Shown: positions 31,860-43,815, counted from the first letter of the stretch. The stretch: 64,000 bases of DNA from Cyanophora paradoxa (GCA_004431415.1 QPMI01000545.1:214900-278899); one strand, 5' to 3'. Numbers and translations are program-made. Notes: generated by a model from the letters alone, not told the origin.

Positions 31860-34714
31860 ATGTCTCGGCTCGCGCTCCCTCCGGAGATCCCGGCTAAGCT
31901 GGCGAAGAACACGCTGTACGACGTTCTCTGCGTCGGCGACAGCTTCGGCGTCGATTGGACGGTTTTCGAGGCCGGCATCAGCGACCAGGCGAAGGAGGCG
32001 CAGGCGCGTGCGCTGGAGGATGGCATGCAGTTCAGCCCGAGCAGCAAGGATGTGCTGCGCAAGACCGAGCTGGCCGAGCGCAAGCGCAAGCTCGCCGCGG
32101 CGCGGACTTTGAACGCCGAGGGTGCCCCCGGCCCGTCGGTGCAGTTCTCCATCGACTCCGTCCTGTCGCGGCTGCGGCTCGCGGAGGTGCTCGCTGCCTC
32201 TTTCTCCCTCACGCGCCCGGCTCGCAGCGGCTGAGGCGCCGCCGCGCTCGCAGGACGCGGACGTGCGGGCGATGCACGCGGCGCTGAACATGACGGAGGA
32301 GAACTTCGACACGCCGAGCAAGCCGAAGCCCGGGCGCGATTCCGACGCCCGCCGGCTGTTCGCGGCGCAGCGCCTGCGGCTGCTCATGGGCGCCGTGCCC
32401 CGGCACATCGCCAAGGGCGAGTGGCGCACGATTGGCCTGCTGGCGGGCCCGGAGGAGTTCTACTTCAACCGCATGGCGGAGGCGGCCCCGCACCTGCTCT
32501 GGCTGCTGGTGCTCAGCTCGGACCCGGCCTACACGCCCGAGGTGCGCCCCCGGCCGCCCGTGCAGCCGCGGCCGCCCTCCCCGCCGACCCCCGCCGGCCC
32601 GCAGAGGCTGGCGAAGGGCATCATGGGCGTCGAGGCGCGCTGCATCATGCGGAACAGCCGCGCGTTCATCACGCGCCACGAGAGCTCGGCGGTCTGGGGC
32701 GAGCGGCCGGACACCGGCGTCCTCACCGACGCCTACGCCATCCGCATCGTGCTGGAGGCGGCCTGCCGGACGTGCCGGGACCGCCACGGGCGCCAGGGCA
32801 TCTGCGCCTTCGACCTGGTTCCTGAGTTCGAGGTGCCCGGCGTCACCATCGGCGACCGCGTGCAGGTGCGCCGTTTCTATTTGGATGCTATTTAGATGCT
32901 ATTTAGACTATTTAGATGCCATTTAAACCCCCTCGCAGGTCATCCGCCGGTGCTCGATGCCGGACTCGCACGGGCGGCCCATGATCCACGGCGCCGTGAA
33001 GTACGTGGTGCCGCGGCGCACCCTCGCCCTCACCTTCTTCGTCCCCGTCTTCGACAAGGCGGCCGCCGCCGCCGCCGCCGCCGCCTCCCGCCCCGCCCCA
33101 TGCTCGCGGCCGCGGAGTCCTCGGATTCCGACTCGGATTCCGAGGCGGAGCGCGAGGCCGAGGCCGCCGCCGCGGCCCGGGCGCTGGACTTCACGGAGGA
33201 GGAGCTGGAGCGGGCGCGGAGCCTGCCGCGCGCCGGCCAGGCGATGGCCGCGGCCTTCCAGGCGGCGATCGGCGAGGCGACGGCCTCCGCCTCGGGCGCC
33301 CGGGCCGGCGGCAGCATGATCACGGCGGAGGGCCTCGCGCGCGCCATGCGCGTGGCCCAGGCCCAGGCCCAGGCGAAGGGCAAGGGCAAGGGCAAGGCCG
33401 CCTACATCGACCTGCGGTTCGAGGAGGAGGAGGCGGGTGCCCCGGCGGCGCGGCGCGATCTCGGCGAGGAGATGGAGGCGGCGGCCCCCAAGGCGGCCGG
33501 TGCGCCCTCCCCGCCCCTAATTTCTGAGCCTAGGGCGTTCCAGAGGCGCAAAGGAATGACCCTGCCCACAGAGGAGGAGCTGGAGGCCGAGCGCGAGATG
33601 GAGATGGAGGCCGCGCTGGCGGCGGCGGCGGACGCGAAGGCCTCGCGCGAGCTGGAGGTGGCGGAGGAGTACGCGATGGAGCTGGAGCGCGAGCGCGAGC
33701 GCGAGGGCGAGCCCGATGCGGAGCTGGCGGCGACGGTGGAGGCGGGGGCGGGGGACACCTTCGAGCCCGAGCCCCCGTCGACGAGTTCTACCCCCTCCCG
33801 CCCTCCCCTCCCTCGACGGCGCCCCGCCGCCGCCCATCGAGGAGTTCTCGGACGACGAGCCCGGCGACGCCGGCCCCAGGCCGCCCCTCGTCTCCCCCGC
33901 CGCCCGCCGCCCCCGTGCCCCCCGCCAGCCCCGCCGCCTCCGACGTCTCCTGGCGCCCGAGCGGCAACCCCTCGGCCTTCAGTCCCTTCCGCCCCTCGCA
34001 GCCCTCGCAGCGCCCGCCGCCCTCCGTCCAGGGTACCCCCTCGCCCGCCCCATCCCCTCGCCGCCGCGGGGCACGCCCGTCGCCACGCCCGCCTCCTCCC
34101 TCGGCCACATGCCCCCTCCGCCCCTCCGGCCCCCGCGCCGGCCGCCTCTCCCGCCGGGCCCAGCAGCGGCGCGAGCGCGAGCGGCAGCTGCTGCGCGATC
34201 AGCGGGCGGAGGCGGAGGCGGACCACGACGACGGCCAGGCGTCGGAGGTGCCCCGGCGGCGCGGCGCGATCTCGGCGAGGAGATGGAGGCGGCGGCCCCC
34301 AAGGCGGCCGGTGCGCCCTCCCCGCCCCTAATTTCTGAGCCTAGGGCGTTCCAGAGGCGCAAAGGAATGACCCTGCCCACAGAGGAGGAGCTGGAGGCCG
34401 AGCGCGAGATGGAGATGGAGGCCGCGCTGGCGGCGGCGGCGGACGCGAAGGCCTCGCGCGAGCTGGAGGTGGCGGAGGAGTACGCGATGGAGCTGGAGCG
34501 CGAGCGCGAGCGCGAGGGCGAGCCCGATGCGGAGCTGGCGGCGACGGTGGAGGCGGGGGCGGGGGACACCTTCGAGCCCGAGCCCCCCGTCGACGAGTTC
34601 TACCCCCTCCCGCCCTCCCCCTCCCTCGACGGCGCCCCGCCGCCGCCCATCGAGGAGTTCTCGGACGACGAGCCCGGCGACGCCGGCCCCAGGCCGCCCC
34701 TCAAGAAATTCTAA
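31860..34714 (+). CDS. Viral-like protein Y, copy A, truncated before the helicase domain
   Basis: ATG at 31,860 (MSRLALPPEIPAKLAKNT). Exon 1 contains VDWTVFEAGISDQAKEAQ, the segment shared with X. Introns at about 32,187-32,253, 32,540-32,603 and 32,865-32,938 join DADVRAMHAALNMTEENF, RLAKGIMGVEARCIMRNSRA and VIRRCSMPDSHGRPMIHGAV. From 33,100 the protein is low-complexity, with an acidic serine run (SSDSDSDSEAER), a GKGKGKA patch, a charged Glu/Arg helix and Pro-rich stretches. An 811-bp internal tandem duplication repeats this part, and the frame then ends at PPLKKF-stop where the next cassette begins. The full-length copy continues into an SF3 helicase instead. Whether the short product is made is unknown. 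Confidence 0.5.
33437..34700 (+). repeat. 811-bp internal tandem duplication within Y copy A
   Basis: Sequence starting GGTGCCCCGGCGGCGCGGCG at 33,437 starts again at 34,248 and runs to the cassette junction at 34,701. The junction is GCGTCGGA|GGTGCCCC, whereas copy D continues GCGTCGGAGAGCGACGGC. The same duplication is present in the B' copy (41,704 and 42,513) but absent from D, so it predates the A/B' cassette copying. Confidence 0.85.
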
Positions 34715-34735
34715 ACGCTACTGCGAGACCAAGTC

Positions 34736-35401
34736 ATGCATACCGATACAGATTGCGAGACTTGCGAGAACTTGCAACAGGGGAGCGCGGCGTGGCACGC
34801 GGCGCGCCGCGAAAAGCTAACTGCCTCGAACTTTGCGGCTGCGTGCGGCATAAATCCCTGGAAATCCAGGGCCCGCCTCTGGGCGGAGCTAAGCGGCATA
34901 GCGGAGGAAAACAACTTCGACAACCCTGCGCTAACCTACGGGCATGACTATGAGCCCCTCGCGGTCTCTCTCTACAAAACGTCGAACAACAACGTGGACG
35001 TGCAACATACTGGATTGCACGAACATAAGGAACTGCCCTTCCTGGCGGGCAGCCCGGACGGGCTGATTGGAAGCGATCGTATACTTGAAATAAAATGCCC
35101 CTACAAACAAGAACTCTACGAAAAGGTCCCAACTTATTACATGCCCCAGCTCCAGGGCCTGCTGGACATAACGGGCCGCGAGTGGGCCGAACTTTTTTGC
35201 TTCACTCCTCTGCGCGTGCAAACGTGGTACGTCAGACGGGACGAGAGGTACATCAAGCTCATGAGGAAGTGCTTACATCTATTTTGGATGCACGTCAAGG
35301 AGGGCACGCCGCCCGAGCCCTACAGCGATCGAATGAAGTCAGAGAACCTCAGCGAGGAGCAGGCGGCGCTGCGCGAGTTTAAGTCGTACGCCCTCCTCTA
35401 G
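34736..35401 (+). CDS. YqaJ-type viral recombinase (PD-(D/E)XK exonuclease), copy B
   Basis: Intact 221-residue frame from ATG 34,736 with no introns. It has the family layout: GSAAWHAARREKLTASNF and GINPWKSRARLWAEL near residues 17-50 (the W-x-x-x-R-x-x-x-x-T-A-S-x-F motif), YGHDYEPLAVSLY, then the catalytic GSPDGLI with its Asp, and LEIKCPY with the E-x-K pair, followed by YMPQLQGLLDITGREWAELF. YqaJ-type nucleases resect double-strand ends for single-strand annealing recombination and occur in phages and large algal viruses. Compact size and lack of introns contrast with its neighbours X and Y. The hairpin at 35,401-35,452 follows the stop. Confidence 0.85.
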   Translation: MHTDTDCETCENLQQGSAAWHAARREKLTASNFAAACGINPWKSRARLWAELSGIAEENNFDNPALTYGHDYEPLAVSLYKTSNNNVDVQHTGLHEHKELPFLAGSPDGLIGSDRILEIKCPYKQELYEKVPTYYMPQLQGLLDITGREWAELFCFTPLRVQTWYVRRDERYIKLMRKCLHLFWMHVKEGTPPEPYSDRMKSENLSEEQAALREFKSYALL

Positions 35402-35452
35402 TGTCCGGACCTTTCCAATACTCTATATGATTATTGGGAGGGTCCGGACACG
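35401..35452. terminator. Hairpin after YqaJ copy B
   Basis: Same long stem as after copy A, but with one extra G in the right arm (TATTGGGAGGGTCC). Confidence 0.5.
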
Positions 35453-35556
35453 TCTCTTGGTCAGACTACTTCTGTCCCAGGTCTTTGGAATCTTAATATA
35501 AATTTTCCCGGGACCCGGGACAGGGCTTGGTCGGACTCACCGTAGCTTGGTGTAGC

Positions 35557-38500
35557 TCAGGCCCAGGCCGGGTAGGCGAGTCTGTAATGAATCAGACCGC
35601 GCAGGATTTGGTTGAGCTGCTCGGTGCAGGGGGCGGGAAGGCGAGGCCGCGGAGGGCCATAGAGACGTAGCGGAAGGGGTGGGGGAGGCGGCCCCTGTTA
35701 TCCCACATGGCGTCCACTATGGCGTTGTGGACCACTTGCTCTGGGAGGGCGGGACGGGCCTGCGCGCACCGTTTCAGGGCCCTCAGCAGCCCTCGAAGAT
35801 GTTGGAGTTGGCGTGCACCAGCGGGAGGGAGGGCTGGGACGGCGGCGGCGAGCCCGGGGCCGAGCCCTGGGTGGCGAGGGCCTGCGAGGGCGCCGGCTCC
35901 AGCTCCATCTCGAACATACCGCCCTCGACGTCGACGGTCACGGGCGGCGAGGCCGGGATCGCGCCGGCCTGCTGCGTGGCGGGGACCTGAGCCGAGAAGT
36001 TCTCGAGCCGCCACTCGCGGCAGCCCTGGCACTCACCTGGACGAAGACGGTGCGGTTGGCGACGGGCGGCGTCGGCAGGGCCTGCGCGGGGGCGTCACTC
36101 ACAGAAGCCGAAGGCGCCGGCCTTGTGGGGCGGGGCGTCGGGGTCGCGGGGCGTGCTATAGGCCTCCGAGCCCTCCGATTCAGAGTCACTCACCGGGCTG
36201 AGAGGGTGGGGTGAGAAGAGGCCGAGGCGGGCCTTCTTGGCGGGCAGGAGGTGGGAGCCGTTGAGGGCGCAATCGGCGCCGTGGGCGCACCTCTCTCCGT
36301 AGGTGGGGCAGAGGGCCGGGGCGAGGGCGCCGGAGCCAAGGGCGCCGGAGCCGAGGACGCCGGGGGCTGGAGGAGGCGGTGAGAGGGGCCGAGGAGGAGA
36401 GGAAGGGGAAGGGCGCGGGCACCGGCGCCGGGACGAGGCCCTCCTCCAGCAGCCGCATCTGCGCCTCCTTCGCCTTCTCGTCGATGCGGGCCTCGAACGT
36501 CGCCCAGTTGAAGCCGACGGCGTCCGCCTCCGCCAGCTCGGGGAGGCCGTGCTCGTCGAACGCCAGCGCGGGCCGCCCGCTGAAGCCGAACGGGGCGGGG
36601 GCGAGAGCGCGTTGTCCCCGACGCCCCAGACGGCGCTGAACGCCGCATCGTCCCAGCGCGCCTCCGCCTCCGCCTGGCCCTCGTCCCTTGCCTCGTCCAC
36701 CTCCTTGGCGGAGAGCGACCCGATCTTGATGATGGAGGCCTGGATCAGCACAAACTCGCGCTGGAAGAATTGGACGAGCGGGATGGTAACTGCGGGAGAG
36801 GGGGTGAGCGGGGAGAGCGCGGGGCGCAGGCCAAGGGCGGGGGCGCAGGCCAAGGGCGGGGCGGACGCACATTCGATGCCGTAGGCCACCTCCTTGATGT
36901 AGCGGCCCCGGCGGCCGATCTCCTTGGCCAGCATGCTGCACTCCTTGCGCGCCGGGTGGCCGTGGCCCCACTCCATGGCGATCATCGCCTTCGCCAGACG
37001 GACGCCCTCGATGTGCCACTCGTCCATCAGCGCCTCCAGCTTGGCGCAGATGCGCATCCAGAAGAAGACGCGCTTGAGCTTGTCGCGGTCGAATTCGGCG
37101 TCGCCGCTCTTGCTGCCCCAGTCGCGCAGGTCCGTCTCCTCCGCCTTCTTCACCTTCTCGTACCAGCACTTGATCTTCTCCGCCTGGCGCTGGAACTCGT
37201 CCGCCCGCGCCGTGAGAACGTCCGACTCCTCCTGCGCTCCGAGGGCCCGGGGTCAGGGAGGAGAGGCGGGCTAAGCGGGGCGGCGGCGGACCGTGTGCGA
37301 GAGCTCGCCGACGATCACGGAGATGGCCGCCGAGAGGATCTCACGGGCGCGGGCCGGCCCGTTTGGGTGGCCCTCGCGCAGAACCTCCTCCAGCTTCAGC
37401 ACGGCCGTCCGCGCGAGATCGCGGTGGCGCTGGCGGGTCTCGTCGCTCCGGCCCTGATCCACGAGAAGCTGGAGCTGGGGCCGCATGCCGGAGTCGCAGA
37501 CGCTGGCGTACTTCAGAAGGGCCGCGCAGGAGAGCACCTTCTGCACGCTGACCAGCCAGTACGCGTAGCCCAGCGGGCTCTCCGCGCTCGGGTTCTCCCC
37601 GACCTGCGGACGCGACCTTAGCGCGCGCAGGGGCAGGGGAAAGGGGAAAGGGCGGGCTCTCGCGCACGTAAATGTCATCGGCGCAGGAGAGGAACATGTG
37701 ATCAACGACGTCGAAGAAGCCGCCGGACGGGAGCGTGCCGACGCCGTGGTACGCGCCTTGGATGGTCTCGCCGGCGCAGATGCCGGCCTGGACGGTGACG
37801 GTGTACTGCGAGGCCGGCGGCCCCTCCTTCACGTAGACGAAGTTGAGGTCGTACTTCTTGGCGTACGTCGGGTTGATGCGCTTGGTGACGATGACGTAAT
37901 CGCACCGAACGCCGAGGCCGGACGGGCTGGCCTTCTCCTTCTCCGTCACCGACGCCAGGCACTGATCCCGCGCGATCAAGAGCTGCAGCGGCCCGCGCGT
38001 GAGCAAGCGCGGGCACGCGAGCGCAGGGAAGGGCCCTCACCCCGTGGGCGCCGCCGCTGCCGGATTTGAGGTCCGCGAGGAACTCCTTCTGCTCCGGAGT
38101 GCCGGAGAAGATCGCGCGCGGATGGAAATCGCGATGGAGCGCGATGCTGTTGAAGCAGCCCGCCGCCGCATTGTCGGACATCAGCAACAGCGCCACATCG
38201 CCGTGCGTGAAGCCGTACTTCGCCTTCACATGCTCCGGCAGCTCGTGAATGCTGTAAGGCACGATCTGCGCGCGGGGCACGCGAGCCGGGGCATGTGAGC
38301 CGGGGCCGAAGCGGTGCGGGCGAAACCGCGAACCTCGTTGAACTTATTCACCGGCGTGAACTGGCCCTTGGTCTTCAAGCGCTTCGGGTGGCCGTCCGTG
38401 TTCTGGATCTTCTTCAGCCCGCCGAACGGCTCGAAGCGCGGCACGCCGGCCGAGTTGAACACGCTATCGCAGGTCATCGCGTTGAGCGCCTCCTCCGCCG

Positions 38501-38585
38501 ACAGGCTGCCGAGATCGCGGGCTATGCTGTCCTGCTCGCCGGGCTGCTGCTGCTTCGCGCACGAGCGGAAGGTCGCCGCCTGCAT
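35557..38585 (-). CDS. Viral-like protein X, copy B
   Basis: Second copy of X, with the same exon order and start (MQAATFRSC at 38,585) and the same stop context (AYPAWA at 35,557). It differs from copy A mainly by single extra bases in G/C runs, for example near 35,657, 36,093, 36,362 and 38,304, several of which change the frame of the Ser/Pro-rich C-terminal exons relative to copy A. That suggests which runs are unreliable. Function unknown. Confidence 0.55.
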
Positions 38586-38889
38586 CGCGAGTGTTACTGC
38601 CCGCGATGTCTCAACGGATTCCGTTCAACGTCGTACCCCGCTGGCTTGTTCCCTCCCCAACTCGCGAAGACTCAGACTTGAAGCCCGCTTCCCCCCCCCT
38701 CAAAATGCGTACCCCCCTTGGGCTCGAACCCCGGTCGGTTTCTCGCTTTTTTTTGACTGCCCAGTCCGGCGATGCAATGCAGGCCGCTCGTTCAAATCGG
38801 CTGGGAACTTGGCGCCAGAACCTTCGCAGCGCGCGCAGCACTCCCAGCAGAGCGCGCGCAGCACCGGCGGCAGCATCGGCGGCAGCAGC

Positions 38890-39162
38890 ATGTCTCGGCT
38901 CGCGCTCCCTCCGGAGATCCCGGCTAAGCTGGCGAAGAACACGCTGTACGACGTTCTCTGCGTCGGCGACAGCTTCGGCGTCGATTGGACGGTTTTCGAG
39001 GCCGGCATCAGCGACCAGGCGAAGGAGGCGCAGGCGCGTGCGCTGGAGGATGGCATGCAGTTCAGCCCGAGCAGCAAGGATGTGCTGCGCAAGACCGAGC
39101 TGGCCGAGCGCAAGCGCAAGCTCGCCGCGGCGCGGACTTTGAACGCCGAGGGTGCCCCCGGT
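38890..39162 (+). pseudogene. Y, copy B, truncated after exon-1 sequence
   Basis: Begins like the other Y copies (MSRLALPPEIPAKLAKN) and carries the shared VDWTVFEAG segment, but after GCCGAGGGTGCCCCCGG the sequence jumps to unrelated cassette DNA. Only about 90 codons remain. Confidence 0.8.
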
Positions 39163-39186
39163 CACGAGTCTGTAATGAATCATTCT
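39163..39186. other. Rearrangement junction B/B' with templated filler
   Basis: Between truncated Y and a restarted X copy lies TCACGAGTCTGTAATGAATC. Its CGAGTCTGTAATGAATCA part matches the 3' region of X (28,559-28,576). After it, the sequence resumes inside X exon 3 at TTCTCCGTCACCGACGCC. A copied piece from elsewhere in the cassette thus bridges the break. Confidence 0.7.
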
Positions 39187-39828
39187 CCGTCACCGACGCC
39201 AGGCACTGATCCCGCGCGATCAAGAGCTGCAGCGGCCCGCGCGTGAGCAAGCGCGGGCACGCGAGCGCAGGGAAGGGCCCTCACCCCGTGGGCGCCGCCG
39301 CTGCCGGATTTGAGGTCCGCGAGGAACTCCTTCTGCTCCGGAGTGCCGGAGAAGATCGCGCGCGGATGGAAATCGCGATGGAGCGCGATGCTGTTGAAGC
39401 AGCCCGCCGCCGCATTGTCGGACATCAGCAACAGCGCCACATCGCCGTGCGTGAAGCCGTACTTCGCCTTCACATGCTCCGGCAGCTCGTGAATGCTGTA
39501 AGGCACGATCTGCGCGCGGGGCACGCGAGCCGGGGCATGTGAGCCGGGCCGAAGCGGTGCGGGCGAAACCGCGAACCTCGTTGAACTTATTCACCGGCGT
39601 GAACTGGCCCTTGGTCTTCAAGCGCTTCGGGTGGCCGTCCGTGTTCTGGATCTTCTTCAGCCCGCCGAACGGCTCGAAGCGCGGCACGCCGGCCGAGTTG
39701 AACACGCTATCGCAGGTCATCGCGTTGAGCGCCTCCTCCGCCGACAGGCTGCCGAGATCGCGGGCTATGCTGTCCTGCTCGCCGGGCTGCTGCTGCTTCG
39801 CGCACGAGCGGAAGGTCGCCGCCTGCAT
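39186..39828 (-). pseudogene. X, partial copy B' (5' exons only)
   Basis: Starts normally at 39,828 and contains exons 1 and 2 (SIHELPEHVKAKYGFTHGDV) and the beginning of exon 3 (LLIARDQCLASVTE), then is cut by the junction at about 39,186. About four fifths of the gene is missing. Confidence 0.8.
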
Positions 39829-40133
39829 CGCGAGTGTTACTGCCCGCGATGTCTCAACGGATTCCGTTCAACGTCGTACCCCCGCTGGCTTGTTCCCTCC
39901 CCAACTCGCGAAGACTCAGACTTGAAGCCCGCTTCCCCCCCCCTCAAAATGCGTACCCCCCTTGGGCTCGAACCCCGGTCGGTTTCTCGCTTTTTTTTGA
40001 CTGCCCAGTCCGGCGATGCAATGCAGGCCGCTCGTTCAAATCGGCTGGGAACTTGGCGCCAGAACCTTCGCAGCGCGCGCAGCACTCCCAGCAGAGCGCG
40101 CGCAGCACCGGCGGCAGCATCGGCGGCAGCAGC

Positions 40134-42974
40134 ATGTCTCGGCTCGCGCTCCCTCCGGAGATCCCGGCTAAGCTGGCGAAGAACACGCTGTACGACGTTC
40201 TCTGCGTCGGCGACAGCTTCGGCGTCGATTGGACGGTTTTCGAGGCCGGCATCAGCGACCAGGCGAAGGAGGCGCAGGCGCGTGCGCTGGAGGATGGCAT
40301 GCAGTTCAGCCCGAGCAGCAAGGATGTGCTGCGCAAGACCGAGCTGGCCGAGCGCAAGCGCAAGCTCGCCGCGGCGCGGACTTTGAACGCCGAGGGTGCC
40401 CCGGCCCGTCGGTGCAGTTCTCCATCGACTCCGTCCTGTCGCGGCTGCGGCTCGCGGAGGTGCTCGCTGCCTCTTTCTCCCTCACGCGCCCGGCTCGCAG
40501 CGGCTGAGGCGCCGCCGCGCTCGCAGGACGCGGACGTGCGGGCGATGCACGCGGCGCTGAACATGACGGAGGAGAACTTCGACACGCCGAGCAAGCCGAA
40601 GCCCGGGCGCGATTCCGACGCCCGCCGGCTGTTCGCGGCGCAGCGCCTGCGGCTGCTCATGGGCGCCGTGCCCCGGCACATCGCCAAGGGCGAGTGGCGC
40701 ACGATTGGCCTGCTGGCGGGCCCGGAGGAGTTCTACTTCAACCGCATGGCGGAGGCGGCCCCGCACCTGCTCTGGCTGCTGGTGCTCAGCTCGGACCCGG
40801 CCTACACGCCCGAGGTGCGCCCCGGCCGCCCGTGCAGCCGCGGCCGCCCTCCCCGCCGACCCCCGCCGGCCCGCAGAGGCTGGCGAAGGGCATCATGGGC
40901 GTCGAGGCGCGCTGCATCATGCGGAACAGCCGCGCGTTCATCACGCGCCACGAGAGCTCGGCGGTCTGGGGCGAGCGGCCGGACACCGGCGTCCTCACCG
41001 ACGCCTACGCCATCCGCATCGTGCTGGAGGCGGCCTGCCGGACGTGCCGGGACCGCCACGGGCGCCAGGGCATCTGCGCCTTCGACCTGGTTCCTGAGTT
41101 CGAGGTGCCGGCGTCACCATCGGCGACCGCGTGCAGGTGCGCCGTTTCTATTTGGATGCTATTTAGATGCTATTTAGACTATTTAGATGCCATTTAAACC
41201 CCTCGCAGGTCATCCGCCGGTGCTCGATGCCGGACTCGCACGGGCGGCCATGATCCACGGCGCCGTGAAGTACGTGGTGCCGCGGCGCACCCTCGCCCTC
41301 ACCTTCTTCGTCCCCGTCTTCGACAAGGCGGCCGCCGCCGCCGCCGCCGCCGCCTCCCGCCCCGCCCCATGCTCGCGGCCGCGGAGTCCTCGGATTCCGA
41401 CTCGGATTCCGAGGCGGAGCGCGAGGCCGAGGCCGCCGCCGCGGCCCGGGCGCTGGACTTCACGGAGGAGGAGCTGGAGCGGGCGCGGAGCCTGCCGCGC
41501 GCCGGCCAGGCGATGGCCGCGGCCTTCCAGGCGGCGATCGGCGAGGCGACGGCCTCCGCCTCGGGCGCCCGGGCCGGCGGCAGCATGATCACGGCGGAGG
41601 GCCTCGCGCGCGCCATGCGCGTGGCCCAGGCCCAGGCCAGGCGAAGGGCAAGGGCAAGGGCAAGGCCGCCTACATCGACCTGCGGTTCGAGGAGGAGGAG
41701 GCGGGTGCCCGGCGGCGCGGCGCGATCTCGGCGAGGAGATGGAGGCGGCGGCCCCCAAGGCGGCCGGTGCGCCCTCCCCGCCCCTAATTTCTGAGCCTAG
41801 GGCGTTCCAGAGGCGCAAAGGAATGACCCTGCCCACAGAGGAGGAGCTGGAGGCCGAGCGCGAGATGGAGATGGAGGCCGCGCTGGCGGCGGCGGCGGAC
41901 GCGAAGGCCTCGCGCGAGCTGGAGGTGGCGGAGGAGTACGCGATGGAGCTGGAGCGCGAGCGCGAGCGCGAGGGCGAGCCCGATGCGGAGCTGGCGGCGA
42001 CGGTGGAGGCGGGGGCGGGGACACCTTCGAGCCCGAGCCCCCCGTCGACGAGTTCTACCCCTCCCGCCCTCCCCTCCCTCGACGGCGCCCCGCCGCCGCC
42101 CATCGAGGAGTTCTCGGACGACGAGCCCGGCGACGCCGGCCCCAGGCCGCCCCTCGTCTCCCCCCGCCGCCGCCCGCCCCGTGCCCCCGCCAGCCCCGCC
42201 GCCTCCGACGTCTCCTGGCGCCCGAGCGGCAACCCCTCGGCCTTCAGTCCCTTCCGCCCCTCGCAGCCCTCGCAGCGCCCGCCGCCCTCCGTCCAGGGTA
42301 CCCCCTCGCCCGCCCCATCCCCTCGCCGCCGCGGGGCACGCCCGTCGCCACGCCCGCCTCCTCCCTCGGCCACATGCCCCTCCGCCCCCTCCGGCCCCCG
42401 CGCCGGCCGCCTCTCCCGCCGGGCCCAGCAGCGGCGCGAGCGCGAGCGGCAGCTGCTGCGCGATCAGCGGGCGGAGGCGGAGGCGGACCACGACGACGGC
42501 CAGGCGTCGGAGGTGCCCCGGCGGCGCGGCGCGATCTCGGCGAGGAGATGGAGGCGGCGGCCCCCAAGGCGGCCGGTGCGCCCTCCCGCCCCTAATTTCT
42601 GAGCCTAGGCGTTCCAGAGGCGCAAAGGAATGACCCTGCCCACAGAGGAGGAGCTGGAGGCCGAGCGCGAGATGGAGATGGAGGCCGCGCTGGCGGCGGC
42701 GGCGGACGCGAAGGCCTCGCGCGAGCTGGAGGTGGCGGAGGAGTACGCGATGGAGCTGGAGCGCGAGCGCGAGCGCGAGGGCGAGCCCGATGCGGAGCTG
42801 GCGGCGACGGTGGAGGCGGGGGCGGGGACACCTTCGAGCCCGAGCCCCCGTCGACGAGTTCTACCCCTCCCGCCCTCCCCCTCCCTCGACGGCGCCCCGC
42901 CGCCGCCCATCGAGGAGTTCTCGGACGACGAGCCCGGCGACGCCGGCCCCAGGCCGCCCCTCAAGAAATTCTAA
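40134..42974 (+). CDS. Viral-like protein Y, copy B', truncated before the helicase domain
   Basis: Same organisation as copy A, including the internal 0.8-kb tandem duplication (starts near 41,704 and 42,513) and the PPLKKF end created at the junction with unit C. Single bases are missing in several C/G runs relative to A (near 40,401, 40,821, 41,108, 41,635, 41,709, 42,019 and 42,590), breaking the frame in several exons, so as written it may not be translated in full. Confidence 0.45.
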
Positions 42975-42995
42975 ACGCTACTGCGAGACCAAGTC

Positions 42996-43661
42996 ATGCA
43001 TACCGATACAGATTGCGAGACTTGCGAGAACTTGCAACAGGGGAGCGCGGCGTGGCACGCGGCGCGCCGCGAAAAGCTAACTGCCTCGAACTTTGCGGCT
43101 GCGTGCGGCATAAATCCCTGGAAATCCAGGGCCCGCCTCTGGGCGGAGCTAAGCGGCATAGCGGAGGAAAACAACTTCGACAACCCTGCGCTAACCTACG
43201 GGCATGACTATGAGCCCCTCGCGGTCTCTCTCTACAAAACGTCGAACAACAACGTGGACGTGCAACATACTGGATTGCACGAACATAAGGAACTGCCCTT
43301 CCTGGCGGGCAGCCCGGACGGGCTGATTGGAAGCGATCGTATACTTGAAATAAAATGCCCCTACAAACAAGAACTCTACGAAAAGGTCCCAACTTATTAC
43401 ATGCCCCAGCTCCAGGGCCTGCTGGACATAACGGGCCGCGAGTGGGCCGAACTTTTTTGCTTCACTCCTCTGCGCGTGCAAACGTGGTACGTCAGACGGG
43501 ACGAGAGGTACATCAAGCTCATGAGGAAGTGCTTACATCTATTTTGGATGCACGTCAAGGAGGGCACGCCGCCCGAGCCCTACAGCGATCGAATGAAGTC
43601 AGAGAACCTCAGCGAGGAGCAGGCGGCGCTGCGCGAGTTTAAGTCGTACGCCCTCCTCTAG
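42996..43661 (+). CDS. YqaJ-type viral recombinase, copy C
   Basis: Intact 221-residue frame, identical in protein sequence to copies B and D as far as I can compare, with the catalytic GSPDGL and LEIKCPY motifs. Followed by the hairpin at 43,661-43,711. Confidence 0.85.
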   Translation: MHTDTDCETCENLQQGSAAWHAARREKLTASNFAAACGINPWKSRARLWAELSGIAEENNFDNPALTYGHDYEPLAVSLYKTSNNNVDVQHTGLHEHKELPFLAGSPDGLIGSDRILEIKCPYKQELYEKVPTYYMPQLQGLLDITGREWAELFCFTPLRVQTWYVRRDERYIKLMRKCLHLFWMHVKEGTPPEPYSDRMKSENLSEEQAALREFKSYALL

Positions 43662-43711
43662 TGTCCGGACCTTTCCAATACTCTATATGATTATTGGGAG
43701 GGTCCGGACAC
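43661..43711. terminator. Hairpin after YqaJ copy C
   Basis: GTGTCCGGACC / GGTCCGGACAC arms with the inner CCAATA/TATTGG pair, as in the other units. Confidence 0.5.
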
Positions 43712-43815
43712 GTCTCTTGGTCAGACTACTTCTGTCCCAGGTCTTTGGAATCTTAATATAAATTTTCCCGGGACCCGGGACAGGGCTTGGTCGGACTCAC
43801 CGTAGCTTGTGTAGC

